NCBI RefSeq assembly: GCF_024362205.1 | Contig: NZ_CP101462.1 | Span: 1,144,501-1,208,500 of the forward strand | DNA length: 64,000 bases | Source: Exiguobacterium aurantiacum | GTDB taxonomy: Bacteria > Bacillota > Bacilli > Exiguobacteriales > Exiguobacteriaceae | Reading direction: 5' to 3' | Part shown: piece after piece, positions 55,254-64,000 of the stretch | How positions within the stretch are numbered: position 1 is the stretch's first letter | How the letters are laid out: every line of letters starts with the position of its first letter | Made by a program: the position numbers and the translations under genes | The notes under the pieces: model-generated | What the model was told of the DNA's origin: nothing | Databases searched by the model: none | The model's input: the letters and a program-made list of their open reading frames with translations, nothing else

Positions 55254-56156
55254 ATGAAGCACATGACCGTGCAAGAAATTATTTTGACGTTGCAAAACTT
55301 CTGGGCGTCGAAAGGCTGTTTGACGATGCAAGCGTATGACGTTGAGAAAGGGGCCGGCACGATGAACCCGATGACGTTCTTACGGAGTCTCGGACCTGAG
55401 CCGTGGAACGTTTGCTACACGGAGCCATCACGTCGTCCGGCGGATGGACGGTACGGAGAAAACCCGAACCGTTTGTACCAGCATCACCAGTTCCAAGTCA
55501 TCATGAAGCCGTCACCGAGCAATATCCAAGAGCTTTACTTAGAAAGTTTAGAATTGATCGGGATCAACCCGCTCGAACATGACATCCGTTTCGTCGAAGA
55601 TAACTGGGAAAACCCGACGTTCGGCGCGGCCGGTCTCGGCTGGGAAGTATGGTTGAACGGGATGGAGATTACCCAGTTCACGTATTTCCAACAAGTCGGT
55701 GGCATCGAGTGCGACCCGATCGCGGTCGAGATCACGTACGGTCTCGAACGTCTCGCGTCATACATCCAAGAAGTCGAGAGCGTATTTGACCTCGTTTGGA
55801 CAGACGGATTCAAGTATGGCGATATCTTCTATCAACCAGAATTTGAACATTCAAAATATACGTTCGAGCTCTCGGACGTCGATATGCTGTTCACGTTGTT
55901 TGATACGTATGAAAAAGAAGCGAAGCGTGCCCTTGATGAGAACCTCGTCTTCCCAGCTTACGACTATATCCTTAAATGTTCGCATACGTTCAACCTTCTC
56001 GATGCGAAAGGCGCCATATCGGTGACAGAACGGACCGGTTTCATTCAACGCGTCCGCAACATGTCTCGTGCATGTGCTGCCAAATTTATCGAAGAGCGGG
56101 AACGCCTCGGTTTCCCACTTTTGAACCAACAGAAAGCAGGTGCCCTTGATGCGTGA
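55254..56156 (+). CDS. glyQ: Glycyl-tRNA synthetase alpha subunit
   Basis: The alpha chain of the bacterial alpha2-beta2 glycyl-tRNA synthetase holds the class II catalytic site. The 300-residue product starts [17 protein letters not shown] and has [20 protein letters not shown] and the [18 protein letters not shown] region. ATG 55254 has GGAGGTG 7-8 nt upstream, right after the T-box terminator. It overlaps glyS by 8 nt. Confidence 0.97.
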   Translation: MKHMTVQEIILTLQNFWASKGCLTMQAYDVEKGAGTMNPMTFLRSLGPEPWNVCYTEPSRRPADGRYGENPNRLYQHHQFQVIMKPSPSNIQELYLESLELIGINPLEHDIRFVEDNWENPTFGAAGLGWEVWLNGMEITQFTYFQQVGGIECDPIAVEITYGLERLASYIQEVESVFDLVWTDGFKYGDIFYQPEFEHSKYTFELSDVDMLFTLFDTYEKEAKRALDENLVFPAYDYILKCSHTFNLLDAKGAISVTERTGFIQRVRNMSRACAAKFIEERERLGFPLLNQQKAGALDA

Positions 56157-58203
56157 CCTTTTATTAGAAATCGGACTTGAAGAATTACCAGCGCAGTACG
56201 TCCTCCGTTCGGAGAAACAATTGGCGGAACGCGTAACTACGTTCTTGACGGACGCCCGTATCCAGTTCGGTGCGATCACTGTCTACTCGACACCGCGTCG
56301 TCTCGCCGTCCTTGTCAAAGATGTCGAAGAGAAGCAACAAGACTTGACGGAGACGCTTCGCGGACCAGCGAAAAAAATCGCCCAAGACGCTGAAGGAAAC
56401 TGGTCGAAAGCGGCCGCTGGCTTTGCCCGTGGTCGCGGCCTCTCGGTCGACGACTTGTACTTCGCGGAAGAGAAAGGTGTTGAGTACGTGTTCGCCGACC
56501 GTCATGAGACGGGACAAGCGACGAGCACGTTGCTGCCGGCACTCGAAGACGTCGTCCGTGGGATGACGTTCCCGAAAAACATGAAGTGGGGCACGAGCAG
56601 TCTGCGCTATATGCGTCCGATTCGCTGGCTCGTTGCCTTGTTCGGTGCCGAACAAATCGACTTCGAGATTGAAGGCGTGAAGACGGGGAACGTGACACGT
56701 GGTCACCGTTTCTTGAGCAAGGGGGACGTCACGATCGCCGAACCAGCCCTCTACGCCGAGACGCTCGAACGCGAATTCGTCGTCGCCTCATATGAAGACC
56801 GGAAGGCCCGCATCGAAGGTCAGATCGCGGAATTGGCTTCCGAACAAGGGTGGACGGTCCAGCTCGACGCGTCATTGCTTGAAGAAGTGACAAACCTCGT
56901 CGAATGGCCGACAGCACTATTCGGGGAATTCGATGCGAGTTACCTCGATCTTCCGGAAGAAGTATTGATCACGACGATGAAAGAGCACCAACGTTACTTC
57001 CCGGTCTACGTCGGAGAGACGCTCCAACATTACTTCGTGACGGTACGTAACGGGAATGCGGACCATCTTCAAAACGTGGCCAAAGGGAACGAGAAGGTCA
57101 TTCGAGCCCGCTTGGCAGATGCCGTCTTCTTCTATGAGGAAGACCAAAAGACGAAGATTGATGAGCAACTCGTCCGTCTCGACCGCATCGTCTTCCACGA
57201 GAAATTAGGAACGACTGGGGACAAGGTCCGTCGTGTGGAACAACTCGCGGGAACGCTGGCACCATTGTTTGATGCCGATGCGGCGAAAGTTGCCCGGGCC
57301 GGGGCTATCCATAAGTTCGACCTCGTCAGCCAAATGGTATACGAGTTCACAGAACTCCAAGGAGTGATGGGCGAGAAATATGCGCTCCAACAAGGTGAGG
57401 ATGAAGAAGTCGCCGCGGCCATCCGTGAGCACTATATGCCACGTTTTGCCGGTGACGCGTCACCGTCGACGCCGACGGGTGCGGTGCTCGCACTGGCCGA
57501 TAAATTGGATTCGATCGCTGCATTCTTCGGAATCGGTATGATTCCGAGCGGCTCGCAAGACCCGTTCGCGCTTCGTCGCCAAGCCCAAGGGGTCGTCCAA
57601 ATTTTGGCGGACTGGAAGATTGCATTACCACTCGACAAATTACTTTCACAAGTTGTCGATTCACAACTTCAGGCAGGACTTTATGATGCCGATAAAGAAC
57701 AAGTCAAGGCGCAACTAAAAGACTTCTTCATGCTTCGCCTGAAGTATCGTCTTCAAGAGCGACAAGTCCGTTATGACGTCATCGACGCCGTGTTGACGAC
57801 AGAACTCGCCATCAACCGGCTCGATGCCCGGGCGGACGCGGTTCAATCCATGCTCGCGAACGATGCGAAACTACTCATTGAGCAATTGACGCGTGTCGTC
57901 AATATCGCCAAGAAAGGCGAGGCCGGAACTGTCGATCCGACATTGTTCGAAAACACAGAAGAGAACGAGCTCCATGCCGCCATCGAAACGACGTTGCCGG
58001 AGACGGAGCAGGCAGTCGAGGTTGGGGATTATCATCAAGCGATCACGTCATTGCGTGCACTTGAACAACCGATTAGCGCCTATTTTGAAAATACAATGGT
58101 CATGAGCGACGTTGAAGCGATTCGCGAGAACCGTCTGCGCGAGATGAAACGACTCGCCACGACAATCGAGAGCGTCGCCGACTTTAGCGCGCTCGTACTC
58201 TGA
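56149..58203 (+). CDS. glyS: Glycyl-tRNA synthetase beta subunit
   Basis: The beta chain binds tRNA-Gly. The 684-residue protein starts [18 protein letters not shown] and contains the HD-like middle part and the C-terminal anticodon-binding domain ([24 protein letters not shown]). I chose ATG 56149 with GCAGGTG upstream; GTG 56140 is an unlikely start inside that site. It forms the glyQS operon. Confidence 0.96.
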   Translation: MRDLLLEIGLEELPAQYVLRSEKQLAERVTTFLTDARIQFGAITVYSTPRRLAVLVKDVEEKQQDLTETLRGPAKKIAQDAEGNWSKAAAGFARGRGLSVDDLYFAEEKGVEYVFADRHETGQATSTLLPALEDVVRGMTFPKNMKWGTSSLRYMRPIRWLVALFGAEQIDFEIEGVKTGNVTRGHRFLSKGDVTIAEPALYAETLEREFVVASYEDRKARIEGQIAELASEQGWTVQLDASLLEEVTNLVEWPTALFGEFDASYLDLPEEVLITTMKEHQRYFPVYVGETLQHYFVTVRNGNADHLQNVAKGNEKVIRARLADAVFFYEEDQKTKIDEQLVRLDRIVFHEKLGTTGDKVRRVEQLAGTLAPLFDADAAKVARAGAIHKFDLVSQMVYEFTELQGVMGEKYALQQGEDEEVAAAIREHYMPRFAGDASPSTPTGAVLALADKLDSIAAFFGIGMIPSGSQDPFALRRQAQGVVQILADWKIALPLDKLLSQVVDSQLQAGLYDADKEQVKAQLKDFFMLRLKYRLQERQVRYDVIDAVLTTELAINRLDARADAVQSMLANDAKLLIEQLTRVVNIAKKGEAGTVDPTLFENTEENELHAAIETTLPETEQAVEVGDYHQAITSLRALEQPISAYFENTMVMSDVEAIRENRLREMKRLATTIESVADFSALVL

Positions 58204-58224
58204 CCAAACTTGAGGGGGTTGGCT

Positions 58225-58854
58225 ATGCAGCTGAATGAACGCCAACAGAAGATCGTTGAGATTGTCAGGGTCAATGGACCGATCACGGGTGAGCAAATCG
58301 CGCAAGAGCTGTCGCTCACTCGTGCCACGCTCCGTCCGGATTTGGCCATCTTGACGATGACTGGAATACTAGAAGCCCGGCCACGTGTCGGCTACACGTT
58401 CGTTGGCAAACGAAACTCATCCCTGCTTCGGGAAAAACTCGATTTATTGACGGTCGGCGACTTCATGTCGTCCGCGAAAGTCGTCAGTGACGAAATGACG
58501 GTGTATGACGCCGTCGTGACCTTATTTTTAGAAGATGTCGGTTCGCTGTTCGTCGTCGGCAAAGACAACGAGCTCGTCGGTGTCTTGTCTCGTAAAGATT
58601 TGCTCCGGGCCGCCATCGGGAATCAAGACCTCGATCAATTGCCGGTCAACGTCATCATGACCCGGATGCCGAACATCACGGTGTGCGAGAAGAGTGAGAC
58701 GTTGATTCGAGCCGGGATGAAGTTGATTGAGAAACAAATTGACGCGATGCCGGTCGTCGAAGAGAAAGACGGCAAGCTGATCGTGCTCGGTCGCATGACG
58801 AAGACGAACATGACGAAAGTATTGATCGCACTCGCCAACGATGAGTCGTTCTGA
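58225..58854 (+). CDS. ccpN: Transcription repressor CcpN (HTH plus two CBS domains)
   Basis: In B. subtilis CcpN represses gluconeogenic genes (gapB, pckA) when sugars are present. The 209-residue protein has an N-terminal winged helix (LNERQQKIVEIVRVNGPITGEQIAQ) and two CBS domains (about residues 75-130 and 140-200) that sense adenine nucleotides. ATG 58225 has GGGGGTTGG upstream. It is paired with ppsR as in Bacillus (yqzB-yqfL). Confidence 0.9.
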   Translation: MQLNERQQKIVEIVRVNGPITGEQIAQELSLTRATLRPDLAILTMTGILEARPRVGYTFVGKRNSSLLREKLDLLTVGDFMSSAKVVSDEMTVYDAVVTLFLEDVGSLFVVGKDNELVGVLSRKDLLRAAIGNQDLDQLPVNVIMTRMPNITVCEKSETLIRAGMKLIEKQIDAMPVVEEKDGKLIVLGRMTKTNMTKVLIALANDESF

Positions 58855-58867
58855 GGAGGAATTTGGT

Positions 58868-59689
58868 TTGACATTGACACAAAAACAACTTGTATTTGTC
58901 GTGAGCGATTCGGTCGGTGAGACGTGTGAGCTCGTCGTCCGGGCCGCGAGCATCCAATTCCACGAGAATGCGATCGAGACGCTTCGAATTCCGTTCGTGG
59001 AAGATGAACAGACGATTCACGATGTCGTGACGCAAGCCCGGGCCCAAGGTGCGGTCATCGCCTTCACACTGGTCAATGAAGAGCATCGGGCTTTGCTCGT
59101 CCAACTCGGACAAGAACACGGCGTGAAGACGGTCGACTTGCTCGGAGATTTACTCGACGTGCTCGCCGGTCAACTCGGCGAGAGCCCGCGCGAGAAGCCG
59201 GGACTCATCTATCGTCTGGATGAGGATTACTTCCGTAAAATCGAAGCGATGGAATTCGCGGTCAAATACGATGATGGACGTGACCCGCGCGGCTTGAAAA
59301 AAGCCGACATCGTCCTCGTCGGCGTATCGCGCACGTCGAAAACGCCGCTCTCTCAGTATTTGGCGCTGAAACGTTACAAGGTCGCCAACGTGCCGCTCGT
59401 GCCGGAATCGCGGCCGCCGGAAGAACTGTTCGATTTACCGCCCGACAAGTGTGTCGGGTTGATTATCTCGCCGGATAAGTTGATCTCGATTCGGATGGAA
59501 CGGTTGAAGTCGCTCGGATTGAAGCCTGAGGCCGATTATGCCCAACTCGAACGCATCAACCGAGAACTCGAATATGCCCGTGGGATATACGAACGAATCG
59601 GTTGTGAGGTCATCGACGTGACAAACAAGGCCGTCGAAGAGACGGCGGGCATCATTTTACGCATGCTCGATCAATCAAAAGACGACTGA
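58868..59689 (+). CDS. Pyruvate phosphate dikinase regulatory protein (DUF299)
   Basis: This family reversibly phosphorylates pyruvate, phosphate dikinase or PEP synthase with ADP or phosphate. The 273-residue protein starts LVFVVSDSVGETCELVV and has the P-loop-like motif VGVSRTSKTPLSQYLA (about residue 153). TTG 58868 has GAGGAGGA 7 nt upstream and gives the usual length. It matches YqfL of B. subtilis, coupled to ccpN and so to gluconeogenesis. I see no target enzyme gene in the window. Confidence 0.92.
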   Translation: MTLTQKQLVFVVSDSVGETCELVVRAASIQFHENAIETLRIPFVEDEQTIHDVVTQARAQGAVIAFTLVNEEHRALLVQLGQEHGVKTVDLLGDLLDVLAGQLGESPREKPGLIYRLDEDYFRKIEAMEFAVKYDDGRDPRGLKKADIVLVGVSRTSKTPLSQYLALKRYKVANVPLVPESRPPEELFDLPPDKCVGLIISPDKLISIRMERLKSLGLKPEADYAQLERINRELEYARGIYERIGCEVIDVTNKAVEETAGIILRMLDQSKDD

Positions 59690-59722
59690 GTACTCGGATT
59701 AGTAATCGCCTAGCGTTAACGG

Positions 59723-59728
59723 TATAAT
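59723..59728 (+). promoter_or_regulatory. -10 box of the dnaG-rpoD promoter
   Basis: A perfect TATAAT lies about 80 nt before dnaG. The -35 region (around TTAGTA, 18 nt upstream) is weak. Confidence 0.55.
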
Positions 59729-59747
59729 AGAGTACTGACATTACAGT

Positions 59748-59776
59748 GAAACGGAACGTGGTGAGCGTTCCGTTTC
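59748..59776 (+). other. Hairpin in the dnaG 5' leader
   Basis: A perfect 11-bp inverted repeat GAAACGGAACG/CGTTCCGTTTC with a 7-base loop sits between the promoter and dnaG. It has no strong T-run, so it is probably an mRNA structure or protein site rather than a terminator. Confidence 0.6.
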
Positions 59777-59805
59777 GTTGCGAGTTTGGATAGGGAGTGG
59801 TCGAG

Positions 59806-61617
59806 TTGCCGCGGATACCGGATGAAGTCATTGCGGAAGTGAAACAAGCCACAGATATCGTTGATTTAATCAGTGAACGCGTTGAATTGAAGAAGCAAGG
59901 CCATCGCCTCGTCGGTCTCTGTCCGTTCCACTCAGAGAACAGCCCATCGTTCTCCGTGTCCCCGGAAAAAGGGATGTACCATTGTTTTGGATGCGGCGCC
60001 GGCGGGAACGTATTTACGTTCGTCATGGAGACGGAAGGTCTGTCGTTCCCTGAGACGATTGAGCGTCTCGCCACGCGGGCGAACATCGCCATCGAGGGCG
60101 GGATGTCTGGCGACGAGGAGTTGTCACGGGACCAAGTCATTCGCAAACAGATGCGTGACGCCCATCGTGTCGTGGCGGACTTGTACCATGAAGTGTTGAT
60201 GAAGACCGAAGCAGGCGAAGTCGGATTGACGTATTTGCAAGCGCGCGGTTTAGAGGAGTCGACGATCGGACAGTATAAGATCGGTTACGCGCCCGACCAT
60301 CGTCGATTTACCGTGGAGTCATTGGAACGAAGAGGGTTCGACCTCGAAGTCATGGTGGAGGCGGGATTGATTTCTAAGTCGAGGGCCGGTGAATATTTTG
60401 ACCGGTTTGAAGGCCGAGTCGTCTTTCCGATTGCGGATCGAGACGGCACCATCGTCGGATTTAGCGGACGGGCAATCGACGAGCGACAGCCAAAGTACGT
60501 CAACACAGCGGATACACCCTTGTTCAACAAGAGTGAGCTCTTATTCGGCTTTTCACAGGCACGGGCCACGATGCGAAAGCAGAAGCGCGTCGTGCTTGTG
60601 GAAGGGAACGTCGACGTCCTGCAAGTCGCCCAAGCCGGGACGAAGGAAGTCGTCGCCTCGCTAGGGACGGCGTTTTCGACGCAACATGCCCGTGCGTTGG
60701 CGCGTATGGTCGAAGAAGTCATCATCTGTTATGACGGCGATACGGCCGGGCAAGAAGCGACGATGAAAGTCGTCCGTTTGCTCGAAGGTTACCCGCTCGA
60801 TGTCCAAGTGCTGATGTTACCTGAAAAGACCGACCCGGACGACTATATACGGACGAACGGGGCGGAACAATGGCAGAGACTCGTCGAATCGGAACGTTTA
60901 TCTGTCCTCGATTTCATGAACCGGACGCTTCGGCGCGGGAAAAACATGAGTCGAGAAGGAGAACGGATTCGATTTATTGAATCTATGCTTGTGGAAATCA
61001 GTAAGACGGACAATTCGATTCGCCGTGATTTATATGTCAAAAAATTGGCCGACGAATTTGAAATCCCTGTCGAGACACTGTTATCACGGATGCCCTCGAC
61101 AGGACCGAAAGAAGTCGCGCCACAACGAGTGCCGGAGGCTGAACCGGTTCGCCGACGTTCATCGAAGGCCAATGAACCGCGTTACGTCAAAGCGGAAAAG
61201 CTATTGCTAAGGGCCATGCTGAGCGGTCCGGAGCGGGTCCGTTTCGTCAGGGATCGGCTCGGTCTGTCCTATCAGGACGAAGTGCATCGCATGTTGGCGA
61301 CGGCGCTCTATGAGATCGTCTCCGAGGACATGACGCATGAGGAGTTCGAACAAGTCGCACCTCCGTTCATGGAACGATATTGTGACCAGCGTCCGGACTA
61401 TGCGAATCGGTATGCCGAGATTCGACTCATGTCCGCACCGGACGAACTGACCGAAGAGGTTTTAGATGAATACATTAAGGTCATAAACAGTTATGAGGAA
61501 CAGCGTCAAATCGAACGGGCGAAAAGGGAAATCGGACAAGATGCCGAAAGTATAGTAGACCAGGCATCCAAGTTGCAGGAATTGATTACCCGGAGTCGTC
61601 GTCTTCGTGAACGATGA
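59806..61617 (+). CDS. dnaG: DNA primase
   Basis: Primase makes RNA primers at the fork. The 603-residue protein has the zinc domain (CPFHSENSPSFSV ... CFGCGAGG, residues 38-65), the RNA polymerase core with Toprim motifs (LVEGNVDVLQV, CYDGDTAG) and a helicase-binding C terminus. TTG 59806 has GGGAGTGG 5 nt upstream and gives the normal N terminus MPRIPDEV. GTG 59797 touches the binding site. It forms the macromolecular synthesis operon with rpoD. Confidence 0.95.
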   Translation: MPRIPDEVIAEVKQATDIVDLISERVELKKQGHRLVGLCPFHSENSPSFSVSPEKGMYHCFGCGAGGNVFTFVMETEGLSFPETIERLATRANIAIEGGMSGDEELSRDQVIRKQMRDAHRVVADLYHEVLMKTEAGEVGLTYLQARGLEESTIGQYKIGYAPDHRRFTVESLERRGFDLEVMVEAGLISKSRAGEYFDRFEGRVVFPIADRDGTIVGFSGRAIDERQPKYVNTADTPLFNKSELLFGFSQARATMRKQKRVVLVEGNVDVLQVAQAGTKEVVASLGTAFSTQHARALARMVEEVIICYDGDTAGQEATMKVVRLLEGYPLDVQVLMLPEKTDPDDYIRTNGAEQWQRLVESERLSVLDFMNRTLRRGKNMSREGERIRFIESMLVEISKTDNSIRRDLYVKKLADEFEIPVETLLSRMPSTGPKEVAPQRVPEAEPVRRRSSKANEPRYVKAEKLLLRAMLSGPERVRFVRDRLGLSYQDEVHRMLATALYEIVSEDMTHEEFEQVAPPFMERYCDQRPDYANRYAEIRLMSAPDELTEEVLDEYIKVINSYEEQRQIERAKREIGQDAESIVDQASKLQELITRSRRLRER

Positions 61618-61652
61618 ACGTGAAGGAAGTTTGGAAGGAGTTGAACTGCTAG

Positions 61653-62747
<1,095 letters not shown>

Positions 62748-62780
62748 TTGTGTTTTTGAATAAAATGTGAAGTTTTAGAA

Positions 62781-62826
62781 GAAAGGAAGGAAAATGAGTG
62801 ATTTTCCTTCCTTCTTTATTATTTTT
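62781..62826 (+). terminator. Terminator of dnaG-rpoD
   Basis: AAGGAAGGAAAAT/ATTTTCCTTCCTT with a 5-base loop is followed by a T-rich tail. Confidence 0.82.
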
Positions 62827-62879
62827 TGAGTAAAATAGTGATGGGTAGAAATTTGGAATGAACATGAGGGGGAAATACA

Positions 62880-63218
62880 ATGCGTAATCCATTGTTACCG
62901 TTTGCAGCGATCGCGATCGTCGCAATCATTGCCATGGTCTCATTATCGTATTTTGGCGTGAACCAAGCTCAGCAGGCTGCTGAAGGTCCAGCGGTCACCG
63001 AGATGAACCCGGAAGACTTGTACGCGGCGAAAGGTTGCACAGGTTGCCACGGTGGGAATCTAGAAGGTGGCGTCGGTCCTGCCTTGACAGGCGTCGGCGA
63101 ACGTTTATCGGCTGAAGAGATCACAAACATCATCGTCAACGGTAAAGGTTCAATGCCAGCCGGTCTCGCGACTGCCGAAGAAGCAGACGTACTCGCGACT
63201 TGGTTGCTCGAACAATAA
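62880..63218 (+). CDS. cccA: Membrane-anchored cytochrome c (CccA-like)
   Basis: The 112-residue c-type cytochrome has one N-terminal membrane anchor (residues 6-26) and a heme-binding motif CTGCH (about residues 53-57). The axial Met lies in KGSMPAG (about 97). It would carry electrons outside the membrane to a terminal oxidase. Its place after the primary sigma factor gene matches cccA (cytochrome c550) of B. subtilis. GAGGGGG precedes the ATG. Confidence 0.9.
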   Translation: MRNPLLPFAAIAIVAIIAMVSLSYFGVNQAQQAAEGPAVTEMNPEDLYAAKGCTGCHGGNLEGGVGPALTGVGERLSAEEITNIIVNGKGSMPAGLATAEEADVLATWLLEQ

Positions 63219-63223
63219 GGGTG

Positions 63224-63252
63224 AAACGTACTCCTTCTGGGGTACGTTTTTT
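63224..63252 (+). terminator. Terminator of cccA
   Basis: AAACGTAC-x-CC/GG-x-GTACGTTT forms a stem followed by T6. Confidence 0.82.
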
Positions 63253-63315
63253 GTTGTCCTAGATATAAATATTCGTTACCCTAATAGTGAAGAAGTAGAA
63301 AAAGGAGTTGTCCCT

Positions 63316-64000
63316 ATGCAAGAACAAGTGACGTTAGACCGCCGACTGAAGCAAGTCGTCGATTTCATCCCGAAAGGTAGCGTAGTGGCCGACATTGGCT
63401 CCGATCATGCCTACGTGCCGTGCTATCTCGTACAGCAAGGCATCGTCGACCGCGCCATCGCCGGCGAAGTGAACCGTGGACCGATGGAAGCGGCCAAAGC
63501 CCAAGTCGCGTTGATTGGGGCGACCGGAAATATCGACGTCCGTCTCGGTGACGGACTCGCCGTTCTCAAAGAAGATGAGGCGACGTGCATCTCGATTTGC
63601 GGGATGGGTGGAAGTTTGATTCGTTCCATCTTAGAGAGTGGGCGTGACAAATTAGGGGCGGTCGAACGGCTCGTCCTGCAACCGAACGTGGACGGGCAAC
63701 ACGTCCGCGAATGGCTGCTCGACGCAGGGTTCGTCCTAGTCGCTGAATCCATCGTCGAGGAGAACGATAAAGTGTATGAGATTCTCGTCGGAGAGCGTGG
63801 TACGGAGACGTGCTATAGCATGGATGACACAGAACGAATGTGGCAGCTCATGTTCGGACCGTATTTGCTCAAGACGCGCCCGGAGGCGTTCAAACTGAAA
63901 TGGGGCCGCGAGGCGGACAAGCTCGATTACGTGCTCGGTCAGATGGCCGCCGGTGCCCAGACCGAGGCGCTCATCCGCAAACAGGAGGAGTTCAAGACGC
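63316..64000 (+). CDS. trmK: tRNA (adenine22-N1)-methyltransferase TrmK, 5' part
   Basis: TrmK (YqfN) methylates N1 of A22 in tRNA. The frame is open to the right edge, so 228 codons are seen and the C terminus is cut. The protein shows RLKQVVDFIPKGS, the SAM loop VADIGSDHAYVP (about residue 28), CGMGGSLIRSIL and the helical coiled C-terminal part. AAAGGAG lies 7-8 nt before ATG 63316. It follows rpoD-cccA as in B. subtilis. Confidence 0.93.
   Translation, partial: MQEQVTLDRRLKQVVDFIPKGSVVADIGSDHAYVPCYLVQQGIVDRAIAGEVNRGPMEAAKAQVALIGATGNIDVRLGDGLAVLKEDEATCISICGMGGSLIRSILESGRDKLGAVERLVLQPNVDGQHVREWLLDAGFVLVAESIVEENDKVYEILVGERGTETCYSMDDTERMWQLMFGPYLLKTRPEAFKLKWGREADKLDYVLGQMAAGAQTEALIRKQEEFKT

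Overview
The window is a 64 kb piece of a low- to mid-GC Firmicutes (Bacillales) chromosome. Gene order closely follows two Bacillus subtilis core segments: thrS/infC-rpmI-rplT-ysdA-(ysdC)-ysgA-pheS-pheT-rnhC, and comEA-comEC-yqzM-holA-rpsT-lepA-hemW-hrcA-grpE-dnaK-dnaJ-prmA-rsmE ... rpsU-yqeY-(nfeD)-floA-phoH-pgpH-ybeY-dgkA-era-recO-glyQ-glyS-ccpN-ppsR-dnaG-rpoD-cccA-trmK. Sporulation genes that sit inside these blocks in Bacillus (gpr and spoIIP between rpsT and lepA, yqfC and yqfD before phoH) are absent. That points to a non-spore-forming, motile relative such as Exiguobacterium. The genus is an inference from synteny and gene content, not from a search. No tRNA, rRNA, CRISPR array, insertion sequence or prophage is visible, and almost all the DNA is core genome.

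Layout: 1-10001 holds the translation block (thrS 3' end, a DUF1002 exported protein, an L20-type leader with infC that starts at AUU, rpmI, rplT, then ysdA, a dimeric dUTPase, an M42 aminopeptidase, a SPOUT methylase, and a Phe T-box with pheS and pheT). 10005-13195 is a minus-strand group: a PfoR/PTS-EIIC-like membrane protein behind what looks like a leader-peptide attenuator, an alpha/beta hydrolase, and rnhC. 13250-15760 is a sigma-W-type NfeD/flotillin operon (floT). 15834-18509 is a BMP-type binding lipoprotein fused by overlap to a chemoreceptor behind a sigma-D-like promoter. 18666-25471 holds competence genes comEA and comEC, then holA, rpsT and lepA. 25579-28987 is serC-serA-DUF1015. 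29053-37449 is hemW plus the CIRCE-controlled hrcA-grpE-dnaK-dnaJ-prmA-rsmE heat-shock operon. 37540-41199 encodes a giant secreted subtilase. 41528-44699 is a yrrT-luxS-mccA-mccB operon that links SAM recycling to cysteine synthesis. 44831-46466 has rarD and deoC. 46565-54975 runs from rpsU through yqeY, a second sigma-W-type NfeD/flotillin operon (floA), phoH, pgpH, ybeY, dgkA, era and recO. 54972-58203 is a Gly T-box with glyQ and glyS. 58225-64000 carries ccpN, ppsR, dnaG, rpoD, cccA and the start of trmK.

Several regulatory circuits can be read from the sequence: two T-boxes with Phe (TTC) and Gly (GGC) specifiers, a perfect CIRCE operator, an L20 autoregulatory leader with an AUU start for IF3, two matching sigma-W promoters before two flotillin operons, and a sigma-D-like promoter before the chemoreceptor pair. 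The most unusual element is the putative Leu/Ile leader-peptide attenuator before the PfoR-like membrane protein (11096-11321, minus strand). Many start codons are GTG or TTG, and I chose starts by the spacing of the ribosome binding site. I saw no clearly new multigene system.
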